Assembly: GCA_003952965.2 (NCBI GenBank)
Contig: CM025852.1
Coordinates: forward strand, 5,304,825-5,368,824
From: Morella rubra
Taxonomy: Eukaryota; Streptophyta; Magnoliopsida; Fagales; Myricaceae
Direction of reading: 5' to 3'
Length of the DNA: 64,000 bases
In this document: piece after piece, positions 1 to 9,848 of the stretch
Layout of the letters: each line of letters begins with the position of its first letter
How positions within the stretch are numbered: position 1 is the first letter of the stretch
The notes under the pieces: generated by a model
Database searches by the model: none
What the model saw: only the letters and a program-made list of their open reading frames with translations
Told to the model about the DNA's origin: nothing
Translations under genes and position numbers: made by a program

Positions 1-430
1 CGTTATATCGTCTCAAGTGTTGAAGTCCGCTCCCATCGTCAATCCTCTATGCTTTTTATGCTTCGGTGAGATCAGGCTATTGGCTTGGAGAAATATTGAT
101 GACCGTGGGAACTTCCATCAGCCTTTTTACCGTATACAGCTTGAGGATAGTTGGTGTGTAATGGTGATACTACCCATACTGTCCCCGGTTGATCGCTAAG
201 GGGTTGACTGCCCGAAGACAGAGCTGTGCAGCCCAAAGTATTGGGTGTCAATGGAAGTGATTGCGTCTTCGGGCGTGGTAGCATCAGGCTCATAAGGAGA
301 CTGAAGTCAATAATGTCAAACAAGGGATACATGTAGTATAGCGATTGTTGATACTAACAGAAAGGCTCCGCGCTATCTGAATAATGGGGAGTGCGACGCT
401 GAACTCACAAGACATATCAATTAATGTGAA
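1..430 (-). pseudogene. Scrambled GLEBS-exon and intron fragment at array edge
   Basis: Short blocks match NUP98 exon 5 and its flanking introns on the minus strand (for example around 135-230 and 288-335), but they are separated by small deletions, insertions and rearranged words. No continuous reading frame survives. It resembles the scrambled zone at 4990-6330 and may be either decay or unpolished assembly sequence at the window edge. Confidence 0.6.
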
Positions 431-458
431 CTCGTTGAATATGTTGGAAATAACTCAC

Positions 459-811
459 CAAATGGAGAACTTTGAGCTCCAAAAGTAGTAGGAGTGGCTG
501 CCAAATGGGCTGCTACCAAATGCAGAAGTTGATTGACCGAAAGCTGGAGAGGACCCAAAGCTGAAGGATGGGTACTTGAAGCCCCAAAAGGGGGAGAACT
601 TGAGGCACCAAAAGCAGTAGTGCTTGAGGCACCAAATGCAGAGGTAGTTGATGAACCAAAAATAGGGCTGCTCGAAGCTTCAAATGTTGCGCTAGATCCA
701 AATAGAGGGGCATTCGATACACCAAAAAAAGATTGACCAAACATTGGGGAAGGACCAAGAAGACTTGAACTCGCAGGAGATGAACCAAATCCAAACCCAG
801 CAGCTGCCTGT
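459..811 (-). pseudogene. NUP98-like fused FG exon, minus unit 0
   Basis: On the minus strand this exon runs from an acceptor just above 811 to a donor at 457-458. It encodes FG repeats (FGSSP, STFGQS-like words) and the [10 protein letters not shown] block that marks the back half of NUP98 exon 4. The usual exon 6 opening GGPLPAGQ has been lost. Its length, 353 bases, is not a multiple of three, so the frame breaks at least once. The upstream GLEBS exon is at 908-1128. Confidence 0.75.
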
Positions 812-1652
812 CTGAAATTTCATGTAATAACATGAAGTGTTAGTCAGACATTGCTGGCAACAAGGACCATAACAATTTAAAATTTTGACATATTTTGTAA
901 AATATACCTTTATCTCCCAGTTGATAGTCCTCCCATCTCAACTCCTCATGACTTTTACCTTTGTAGACAGGCATGGCTGATATTAACACCAACTTCCAGC
1001 AGCCTGTGTACCACTATCAGCTTCAGTAGTCGGTGTGTAGGAAGCTACCCTACTTCCCCCACGTTGACTCCCAAAAGGTGACTGCCCGAAGCCAGAGCTG
1101 CCAAATGTTGGTGTTGAAGATTGCGCTCCTGTACACGGCTCATAAGGAGGCAAGTCAATAAATGTCAAACAAGATACCGTAGTATAGATGCATACCCTAA
1201 CAGAAGCTCCTCATCTGAATAAGGATGCTATCACAAAAATATCAATAATAACTAGTTGAATACGTTGGAAATAACTCACCAAATGGAAAACTTTGAGCTC
1301 CAAAAGTAGCAGGAGTGGTGCCAAATGGGCTGCAACCAAATGTAGAAGTTGATTGGCCGAAAGCTGGAGAGGACCCAAAGCTGAAGGATGGGGTACTTGA
1401 AGCCCCAAAAGTGGGAGAACTTGAGGCACCAAAAAGCAGGAGTGCTTGAGGCACCAAATGCAGAGGTAGTTGATGAACCAAAAATAGGGCTGCTTGAAGC
1501 TCCAAATGCTGCGCTAGATCCAAATAGAGGGGCATTCGATACACCAAAAGAAGATTGACCAAATGTTGGGGAAGTACCAAGAGGACTTGAACTTGCAGGA
1601 GATGAACCAAATCCAATCCCAGCAGCTGCCTGACCAGCAGGAAGTGGTCCAC
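812..1652 (-). pseudogene. NUP98-like array unit 1 (fused FG exon plus GLEBS exon)
   Basis: The fused exon is at 1280-1652 (373 bases, one more than in-frame, from an extra A in an A run near 1430). The GLEBS exon is at 908-1128 (221 bases, one base short, in the part encoding the residues before ISAMPVYK). Introns resemble those of the intact gene. On the minus strand the order is fused exon, intron, GLEBS exon, intron. Confidence 0.8.
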
Positions 1653-2491
1653 CTGAAATTTAATGTAATAACATGAAGTGTTAGTCAGACATTGCTGGCA
1701 ACAAGGACCATAACAATTTAAAATTTTGACATATTTTGTAAAATATACCTTTATCTCCCAGTTGATAGTCCTCCCATCTCAACTCCTCATGGCTTTTATC
1801 TTTGTAGACAGGCATGGCTGATATTAACACCAACTTCTCAGCAGCCTGTGTACCACTATCAGCTTCAGTAGTTGGTGTGTAGGGAGCTACCCTACTTCCC
1901 CCACGTTGACTCCCAAAAGGTGACTGCCCGAAGCCAGAGCTGCCAAATGTTGGTGTTGAAGATTGCGCTCCTGTACACAGCTCATAAGGAGACAAGTCAA
2001 TAAATGTCAAACAAGATACCGTAGTATAGATGCATACCCTAACAGAAGCTCCTCATCTGAATAAGGATGCTTATCACAAAAATATCAATAATAACTAGTT
2101 GAATACGTTGGAAATAACTCACCAAATGGAAAACTTTGAGCTCCAAAAGTAGCAGTAGTGGTGCCAAATGGGCTGCAACCAAATGTAGAAGTTGATTGGC
2201 CGAAAGCTGGAGAGGACCCAAAGCTGAAGGATGGGGTACTTGAAGCCCCAAAAGGGGAGAACTTGAGGCACCAAAAGCAGGAGTGCTTGAGGCACCAAAT
2301 GCAGAGGTAGTTGATGAACCAAAAATAGGGCTGCTTGAAGCTCAAATGCTGCGCTAGATCCAAATAGAGGGGCATTCGATACACCAAAAGAAGATTGACC
2401 AAATGTTGGGGAAGGACCAAGAAGACTTGAACTTGCAGGAGATGAACCAAATCCAATCCCAGCAGCTGCTGACCAGCAGGAAGTGGTCCAC
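1653..2491 (-). pseudogene. NUP98-like array unit 2
   Basis: The fused exon is at 2123-2491 (369 bases, with three separate one-base losses) and the GLEBS exon at 1749-1970 (222 bases, the same length as exon 5 of the intact gene). The GLEBS exon keeps the [18 protein letters not shown] core and a GT donor. A full-length GLEBS exon beside a frame-broken FG exon shows that decay is scattered, not concentrated in one unit. Confidence 0.8.
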
Positions 2492-3331
2492 CTGAAATTT
2501 CATGTAATAACATGAAGTGTTAGTCAGACATTGCTGGCAACAAGGACCATAACAATTTAAAATTTTGACACATTTTGTAAAATATACCTTTATCTCCCAG
2601 TTGATAGTCCTCCCATCTCAACTCCTCATGGCTTTTATCTTTGTAGACAGGCATGGCTGATATTGATACCAACTTCCCAGCAGCCTGTGTACCACTATCA
2701 GCTTCAGTAGTTGGTGTGTAGGGAACTACCCTACTTCCCCCAGGTTGACTCGCTAAAGGTGACTGCCGAAGACAGAGCTGCCAAATATTGGTGTTGAAGA
2801 TTGCGCTCCTGTACACAGCTCATAAGGAGACAAGTCAATAAATGTCAAACAAGATACCGTAGTATAGATGCATACCCTAACAGAAGCTCCTCATCTGAAT
2901 AAGGATGCTATCACAAAAATATCAATAATAACTCGTTGAATATGTTGGAAATAACTCACCAAATGGAGAACTTTGAGCTCCAAAAGTAGTAGGAGTGGTG
3001 CCAAATGGGCTGCTACCAAATGCAGAAGTTGATTGGCCGAAAGCTGGAGAGGACCCAAAGCTGAAGGATGGGGTATTTGAAGCCCCAGAAGTGGCAGAGC
3101 TTGAGACACCAAAAACAGGAGTGCTTAAGGAACCAAATGCAGAGGTAGTTGATGAACCAAAAATAGGGCTGCTTGAAGCTCCAAATGCTGCGCTAGATCC
3201 AAATACAGGGGCATTCGATACACCAAAAGAAGATTGACCAAATGTTGGGGAAGTACCAAGAGGACTTGAACTTGCAGGAGATGAACCAAATTCAATCCCT
3301 GCAGCTGCCTGACCAGCAGGAAGTGGTCCAC
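2492..3331 (-). pseudogene. NUP98-like array unit 3, sequence subtype with SLSTPVFG
   Basis: The fused exon at 2960-3331 is 372 bases and fully open, reading [10 protein letters not shown] repeats and a variant SLSTPVFG block not found in the intact gene. Its acceptor dinucleotide is changed from AG to TG at about 3332-3333. The GLEBS exon at 2588-2808 is one base short and carries the SPLASQPGG variant. The same variant pair recurs in the plus-strand unit at 6488-7209. Confidence 0.8.
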
Positions 3332-4168
3332 CAGAAATTTCATGTAATAACATGAAGTGTTAGTCAGACATTGCCGCAACAAGGACCATAACAATTTAAA
3401 ATTTTGACATATTTTGTAAAATATACCTTTATCTCCCAGTTGATAGTCCTCCCATCTCAACTCCTCATGGCTTTTATCTTCGTAGACAGGCATGGCTGAT
3501 ATTAACACCAACTTCCAGCAGCCTGTGTACCACTATCAGCTTCAGTAGTTGGTGTGTAGGGAGCTACCCTACTTCCCCCACGTTGACTCCCAAAAGGTGA
3601 CTGCCGAAGCCAGAGCTGCCAAATGCTGGTGTTGAAGACTGCGCTCCTGTACACAGCTCATAAGGAGACAAGTCAATAAATGTCAAACAAGATAGCGTAG
3701 TAAAGATGCATACCCTAACAGAAGTTCCTCATCTGAATAAGGATGCTTATCACAAAAATATCAATAATAACTAGTTGAATACGTTGGAAATAACTCACCA
3801 AATGGAGAACTTTGAGCTCCAAAAGTAGCAGAGTGGTGCCAAATGGGCTGCTACCAAATGCAGAAGTTGATTGGCCGAAAGCTGGAGAGGACCCAAAGCT
3901 GAAGGATGGGGTACTTGAAGCCCCAAAAGGGGAGAACTTGAGGCACCAAAAGCAGGAGTGCTTGAGGCACCAAATGCAGAGGTAGTTGATGAACCAAAAA
4001 TAGGGCTGCTTGAAGCTCCAAATGCTGCGCTAGATCCAAATACAGGGGCATTCGATACACCAAAAGAAGATTGACCAAACATTGGGGAAGGACCAAGAAG
4101 ACTTGAACTTGCAGGAGATGAACCAAATCCAATCCCAGCAGCTGCCTGACCAGCAGGAAGTGGTCCAC
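3332..4168 (-). pseudogene. NUP98-like array unit 4
   Basis: The fused exon is at 3799-4168 (370 bases, frame broken in the FG block) and the GLEBS exon at 3427-3646 (220 bases, two short). The [12 protein letters not shown] variant (E for K) of the GLEBS core is present. Splice sites look normal. Confidence 0.8.
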
Positions 4169-4989
4169 CTGAAATTTCATGTAATAACATGAAGTGTTAG
4201 TCAGACATTGCTGGCAACAAGGACCATAACAATTTAAAATTTTGACATATTTTGTAAAATATACCTTTATCTCCCAGTTGATAGTCCTCCCATCTCAACT
4301 CCTCATGGCTTTTATCTTCGTAGACAGGCATGGCTGATATTGATACCAACTTCCCATCAGCCTGTGTACCACCATCAGCTTCAGTAGTTTGTGTAGGAAG
4401 CTACCCTACTTCCCCCACGTTGACTCCCAAAAGGTGACTGCCCGAAGCCAGAGCTGCCAAATGCTGGTGTTGAAGATTGCGCTCCTGTACACAGCTCATA
4501 AGGAGACAAGTCAATAAATGTCAAACAAGATAGCGTAGTAAAGATGCATACCCTAACAGAAGTTCCTCATCTGAATAAGGATGTTATCACAAAAATATCA
4601 ATAATAACTAGTTGAATACGTTGGAAATAACTCACCAAATGGAAAACTTTGAGCTCCAAAAGTAGCAGTAGTGGTGCCAAATGGGCTGCAACCAAATGTA
4701 GAAGTTGATTGGCCGAAAGCTGGAGAAGACCTAAAGCTGAAGGATGGGGTACTTGAAGCCCCAAAAGCGGGAGAACTTGAGGCACCGAAAGCAGGAGTGC
4801 TTGAGGCACCAAATGCAGAGGTCGTTGATGAACCAAAAATAGGGCTGCTTGAAGCTCCAAATGCTGCGCTAGATCCAAATACAGGGGCATTCGATACACC
4901 AAAAGAAGATTGACCAAATGTTGGGGAAGGTAGACTTGAACTTGCAGGAGATGAACCAAATCCAACCCTGACCAGCAGGAAGTCCACCC
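4169..4989 (-). pseudogene. NUP98-like array unit 5, sequence subtype with [10 protein letters not shown]
   Basis: The fused exon is at 4636 to about 4989 and the GLEBS exon at 4265-4484 (220 bases). The fused exon carries a G-to-R change in the [10 protein letters not shown] block, giving FSFRSS. The same change occurs in the plus-strand unit at 7305-7674, so the two are mirror partners across the array turn. The exon 6 opening is degraded above 4960. Confidence 0.8.
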
Positions 4990-6330
4990 TCAGATTGCTG
5001 CAACAAGGACCATAACAATTTAAAATTTGACAATTTTGTAAAATTACCTTTACAGTTGATAGTCCTCCATCTCAAATATGGCAGATCAGCTTCAGTATTG
5101 GTGTGTAGGGAATGATCGCTAAAGGTGATAGAAGAGCTGGCCAAATATTGGTGTTGAAGAACTGTCAGCTCATAAGGAGACAATGTCATAAATGTAAACA
5201 GATACCGTAGTTAGATGCATTCAAGAGCTCATCTGAATAAGGATGCTATAGCATAACTAGAATGGAGAACTTTGCTCCAAAGTAGTAGGAGTGGTGCAAA
5301 TGGGCTGCTACAAATGCAGAATGATTGCTGGAGAGGACCGAAGGATGGGGTATTTGAAGCCCAGAAGTGGGAGTTTAACAGGAGTGCTTAAGGAACGATG
5401 AACCAAATCCAAAGCCGACCTAAAGCTGACCAAGAGACTTGAATCAGGAGATGGTGCACTGACCTAGCAGGAAGTGGTCCACCTGAAAATTCATGTAATA
5501 ACATGAAGTGTTAGTCAGACAGCAACAAGGGACATTTTGCAGTTGATAGCAACTCCTCATGGCTTTTATCTTCGTAGACAGGCATGGCTGATATTAACAA
5601 GCCTGTGTACCACTATCAGCTTCTGTGTGCTACCCTACTTACCCCATTGACTTGCGAAGCCAGAGCTGCCAAATACCTGATGAATCCAAAAATACCAGGC
5701 TAGTCCTCCCATCTCAACAAACCTCATGCTTTTATAGATCCAATATACATGGGCATCGATACACCAAAAGAAGATTGATAGGGCAAGGACCGAGAAGCAG
5801 CCTGCTTGTACCACTACCACGCTTCCAAAGTTGGCCAATCCCAGCAGCTGTAGCAGGAAGTGGTCCACTGACAATTCATGTAATAACTGAAGTGTAGTCA
5901 GACATTGCTGCAACAAGGACAAACAATTTAAAATTTTGACACATTTTGCAAAATATACCTTTATGCTGCCAGTTGATAGTCCTCCATCTCAACTCCTCAT
6001 GGCTTTGTATCTTCGTAGACAGGCATGGCTGATATTGATACCAACTTCCATCAGCCTGTGTACCACTACCAGCTTCAGTAGTTGGTGTGTAATATTGGTG
6101 TTGAAGATTGCCCAGGTTGACTCGCTAAAGGTGACTGCCCGAAGACAGAGCTGCCAAATATGGTGTTGAAGATTGCGTACTGTGAGCACAGCTCAGTCAA
6201 TAAATGTCATCAAGACAAGATATCCCCGTCAAGTATAGATGCTATCACATACCTCGTGAATATGTTGGAAATAACCAGAAGCTCCTGCATACCTGAATTG
6301 GTAAGGATGCTGATTTCACAAAAATGGCTT
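4990..6330 (-). pseudogene. Scrambled NUP98-like zone at the turn of the inverted arrays
   Basis: The region consists of short blocks of the same minus-strand units separated by many deletions of 1-20 bases, with few base substitutions. Around 5590-6330 the order of blocks becomes mixed. GLEBS-exon words and FG-exon words can be followed at about 5050-5175, 5260-5480, 5540-5630 and 5940-6190, but no exon is whole. The strand of the repeat switches at about 6330. Confidence 0.75.
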
Positions 6331-6387
6331 ATCACGCCAAAAGCCATGAGGAGTTGAGATGGGAGGACTATCAACTGGGTGATAAAG
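6331..6387 (+). pseudogene. Partial GLEBS exon at the start of the plus array
   Basis: The last 57 bases of a GLEBS exon encode [13 protein letters not shown] and end at a normal GT donor at 6388. The 5' part of the exon is missing because the array changes strand here. Confidence 0.75.
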
Positions 6388-6487
6388 GTATATTTTACAA
6401 AATGTGTCAAAATTTTAAATTGTTATGGTCCTTGTTGCAGCAATGTCTGACTAACACTTCATGTTATTACATGAAATTTCATGTCAG

Positions 6488-7209
6488 GCAGCTGCTGGGA
6501 TTGGATTTGGTTCATCTCCTGCAAGTTCAAGTCCTCTTGGTACTTCCCCAACATTTGGTCAATCTTCTTTTGGTGTATCGAATGCCCCTATATTTGGATC
6601 TAGCGCAGCATTTGGAGCTTCAAGCAGCCCTATTTTTGGTTCATCAACTACCTCTGCATTTGGTTCCTTAAGCACTCCTGTTTTTGGTGCCTCAAGTTCT
6701 GCCACTTCTGGGGCTTCAAATACCCCATCCTTCAGCTTTGGGTCCTCTCCAGCTTTCGGCCAATCAACTTCTACATTTGGTTGCAGCCCATTTGGCACCA
6801 CTACTGCTACTTTTGGAGCTCAAAGTTTTCCATTTGGTGAGTTATTTCCAACGTATTCAACTAGTTATTATTGATATTTTTGTGATAGCATCCTTATTCA
6901 GATGAGGAGCTTCTGTTAGGGTATGCATCTATACTACGGTATCTTGTTTGACATTTATTGACTTGTCTCCTTATGTGCTGTGTACAGGAGCGCAATCTTC
7001 AACACCAATATTTGGCAGCTCTGTCTTCGGGCAGTCACCTTTAGCGAGTCAACCTGGGGGAAGTAGGGTAGTTCCCTACACACCAACTACTGAAGCTGAT
7101 AGTGGTACACAGGCTGCTGGGAAGTTGGTATCAATATCAGCCATGCCTGTCTACGAAGATAAAAGCCATGAGGAGTTGAGATGGGAGGACTATCAACTGG
7201 GAGATAAAG
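6488..7209 (+). pseudogene. NUP98-like plus unit A (SLSTPVFG subtype)
   Basis: The fused FG exon at 6488-6836 has lost the GGPLPAG opening; the GLEBS exon at 6988-7209 is full length (222 bases) and open. It carries the SLSTPVFG and SPLASQPGG variants also seen in minus unit 3 and in the scrambled zone. Donors at 6837 and 7210 and the acceptor before 6988 are canonical. Confidence 0.8.
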
Positions 7210-7304
7210 GTATATTTTACAAAAAATGTCAAAATTTTAAATTGTTATGGTCCTTGTTGCAGCAATGTCTGACTAACACTTCATGTTATTACATTAAATT
7301 TCAG

Positions 7305-8047
7305 GTGGACCACTTCCTGCTGGTCAAGCAGCTGCTGGGATTGGATTTGGTTCATCTCCTGCAAGTTCAAGTCTTCTGGTCCTTCCCCAACATTTGGTCA
7401 ATCTTCTTTTGGTGTATCGAATGCCCCTGTATTTGGATCTAGCGCAGCATTTGGAGCTTCAAGCAGCCCTATTTTTGGTTCATCAACTACCTCTGCATTT
7501 GGTGCCTCAAGCACTCCTGCTTTGGTGCCTCAAGTTCTCCCGCTTTTGGGGCTTCAAGTACCCCATCCTTCAGCTTTAGGTCTTCTCCAGCTTTCGGCCA
7601 ATCAACTTCTACATTTGGTTGCAGCCCATTTGGCACCACTACTGCTACTTTTGGAGCTCAAAGTTTTCCATTTGGTGAGTTATTTCCAACGTATTCAACT
7701 AGTTATTATTGATATTTTTGTGATAAGCATCCTTATTCAGATGAGGAACTTCTGTTAGGGTATGCATCTTTACTACGCTATCTTGTTTGACATTTATTGA
7801 CTTGTCTCCTTATGAGCTTTGTACAGGAGCACAGTCTTCGAGACCAGCATTTGGCAGCTCTGGCTTCGGCAGTCTCCTTTTGGGAGTCAACGTGGGGGAA
7901 GTAGGGTAGCTCCCTACACACCAACTATTGAAGCTGATAGTGGTACACAGGCTGCTGAGAAGTTGGTGTTAATATCAGCCATGCCTGTCTACAAAGATAA
8001 AAGCCATGAGGAGTTGAGATGGGAGGACTATCAACTGGGAGATAAAG
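7305..8047 (+). pseudogene. NUP98-like plus unit B (FSFRSS subtype)
   Basis: The fused exon is at 7305-7674 (370 bases, two short of in-frame) and the GLEBS exon at 7827-8047 (221 bases, one short). The FSFRSS change matches minus unit 5, its partner across the turn at about 6330. Confidence 0.8.
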
Positions 8048-8142
8048 GTATATTTTACAAAATATGTCAAAATTTTAAATTGTTATGGTCCTTGTTGCAG
8101 CAATGTCTGACTAACACTTCATGTTATTACATGAAATTTCAG

Positions 8143-8844
8143 GTGGACCACTTCCTGCTGGTCAGGCAGCTGCTGGGATTGGATTTGGTTCATCTCCTGC
8201 AAGTTCAAGTCCTCTTGGTACTTCCCCAACATTTGGTCAATCTTCTTTTGGTGTATCGAATGCCCCTGTATTTGGATCTAGCGCAGCATTTTGGAGCTTC
8301 AAGCAGCCCTATTTTTGGTTCTTCAACTACCTCTACATTTGGTGCCTCAAGTTCTCCCGCTTTTGGGGCTTCAAGTACCCCATCCTTCAGCTTTGGTCCT
8401 CTCCAGCTTTTGGCCAATCAACTTCTGCATTTGGTAGCAGCCCATTTGGCACCACTCCTACTACTTTTGGAGCTCAAAGTTTCTCCATTTGGTGAGTTAT
8501 TTCCAACATATTCAACTAGTTATTATTGATGTTTTTGTGATAAGCATCCTTATTCAGATGAGGAACTTCTGTTAGGGTATGCATCTTTACTACGGCTATG
8601 TTGTTTGACATTTATTGACTTGTCTCCTTATGAGTGTGTACAGGAGCACAGTCTTCGAGACCAGCATTTGGCAGCTCTGGCTTCGTGCAGTCTCCTTTTG
8701 GGAGTCAAAGTGGGGTAAGTAGGGTAGCTCCCTACACACCAACTACTGAATCTGATAGTGGTACACAAGATGCTGGGAAGTTGATGGCAATATCAGCCAT
8801 GCCTGTCTACAAAGATAAAAGCCGTGAGGAGTTGAGATGGGAGG
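8143..8844 (+). pseudogene. NUP98-like plus unit C, GLEBS exon cut by the hAT element
   Basis: The fused exon at 8143-8491 has lost an FG repeat block relative to other units and has one-base frame breaks. The GLEBS exon begins at 8644 and is interrupted at 8845 by the hAT element; its remaining bases are at 21582-21602, after the duplicated target site at 21574-21581. Confidence 0.85.
8837..8844. repeat. Left target-site duplication of the hAT element
   Basis: ATGGGAGG here matches ATGAGAGG at 21574-21581 with one mismatch. Removing the element and one copy restores the normal NUP98 exon 5 sequence. Confidence 0.85.
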
Positions 8845-9848
8845 TAGGGTTGGGCAACCTTATCGGCAGTATGCGGTTTAATTGCTACCGCCACTGCCGA
8901 CAGTATCGGTATCGATAGCAATCCCTGGAAAATCCTGGGGATATAAGCAGTGACGGTGGCCCCACTTGACACGCATGAGGACATTGCCAAAACTGTGTTT
9001 TTTTATTTATTTAATTTTTTTAGTCAAAACGATGTTGTGTTGTTTAATGAGCAACATCGTCGTTTTGATTATTTAGAGTTTAAAAAAAATCAAAACCCTA
9101 AAACCTAAAGTTCCTATCCCCAAATCCCTAAATTCTAATCATCGAACAGTCCCCTCCCCCTCTTCTTCTATTCGACGGCAACAGACAGACGACCCCTCTC
9201 CCTCTAGCCTCTTCCTCACCTTAGTTCTCTTCTCCCTCTCCTTCGCAGCTTGCCCCAGCCCCCAGTTGCGCCACCATCTCGCTTGAAGCTGCAGACAGTG
9301 TCTGGACATTGCTGTCGTGTGCCTCTCTCTCTCTCTCTCTCATCTTTCAGGTAGCTTCATAGTTCTTTTGATCTCTCTCTCTCTCATTGATGTGCCATTG
9401 CTAATTAATTAGCATAAAGGTTAGGCTTTTTGGTGGCGTGCGAATTGATGCTCTGTGTACTAATCAGTGAGAGCCCACTGCGAATTGGTGCTTGTTCTCC
9501 ATATATTTGTACTTCCATTAGACGTGTAGTTTAGATCTTTGCATGTATGTGTAGTTTTGATCTTTGTATGTGCAGTTTAGGTCTTTGATATGTTATATGT
9601 AAAATGTGTGTTTTATTATTCAATCAACCAGATAAATGCCAGAGATAGTTTGATAACTATTTCGGGTCTCCTTGAAAGTTGCATTTGGGGAAGTTTGAAT
9701 GTTTATATGATGTTAAATTTGGTAACTTCTTTTGTTTTATACGATGTTTAATTGTTTATAGTATATTTGTAGCTACTGTTGTGCAATTATGGGCTGTTTA
9801 TTTGATGCTGTTTATAATTTATTTGTCTTGATTCGAAATTCATTTCAG

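Larger units (their letters stand above)
1..6330 (-). repeat. Minus-strand tandem array of NUP98 exon 4-5-6 fragments
   Basis: Head-to-tail units of about 840 bp derive from the NUP98 gene at 44552-51539. Each contains the start of exon 6 fused directly to the second half of exon 4, then intron 4, exon 5 (GLEBS motif) and intron 5. Fused exons begin in plus coordinates at 459, 1280, 2123, 2960, 3799 and 4636, a spacing of 821-843 bp. Splice donors and acceptors are mostly kept. No unit carries the NUP98 start exon, the first half of exon 4 or the C-terminal autoproteolytic domain. The array runs off the left edge and ends in scrambled copies at 4990-6330. Most differences between units are one-base gains or losses. 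Confidence 0.9.

Noticed and set aside
7113-8529. Long open frames reading continuously from GLEBS exon through intron into the next exon
   Set aside because: They include the intron with GTATATTTT donor and TTTCAG acceptor; the splice sites match the intact gene, so the read-through frame is accidental.
1-8844. Regular repeats with constant spacing, reminiscent of a CRISPR array
   Set aside because: The unit is about 840 bp, encodes exons with splice sites, and the DNA is plant nuclear.
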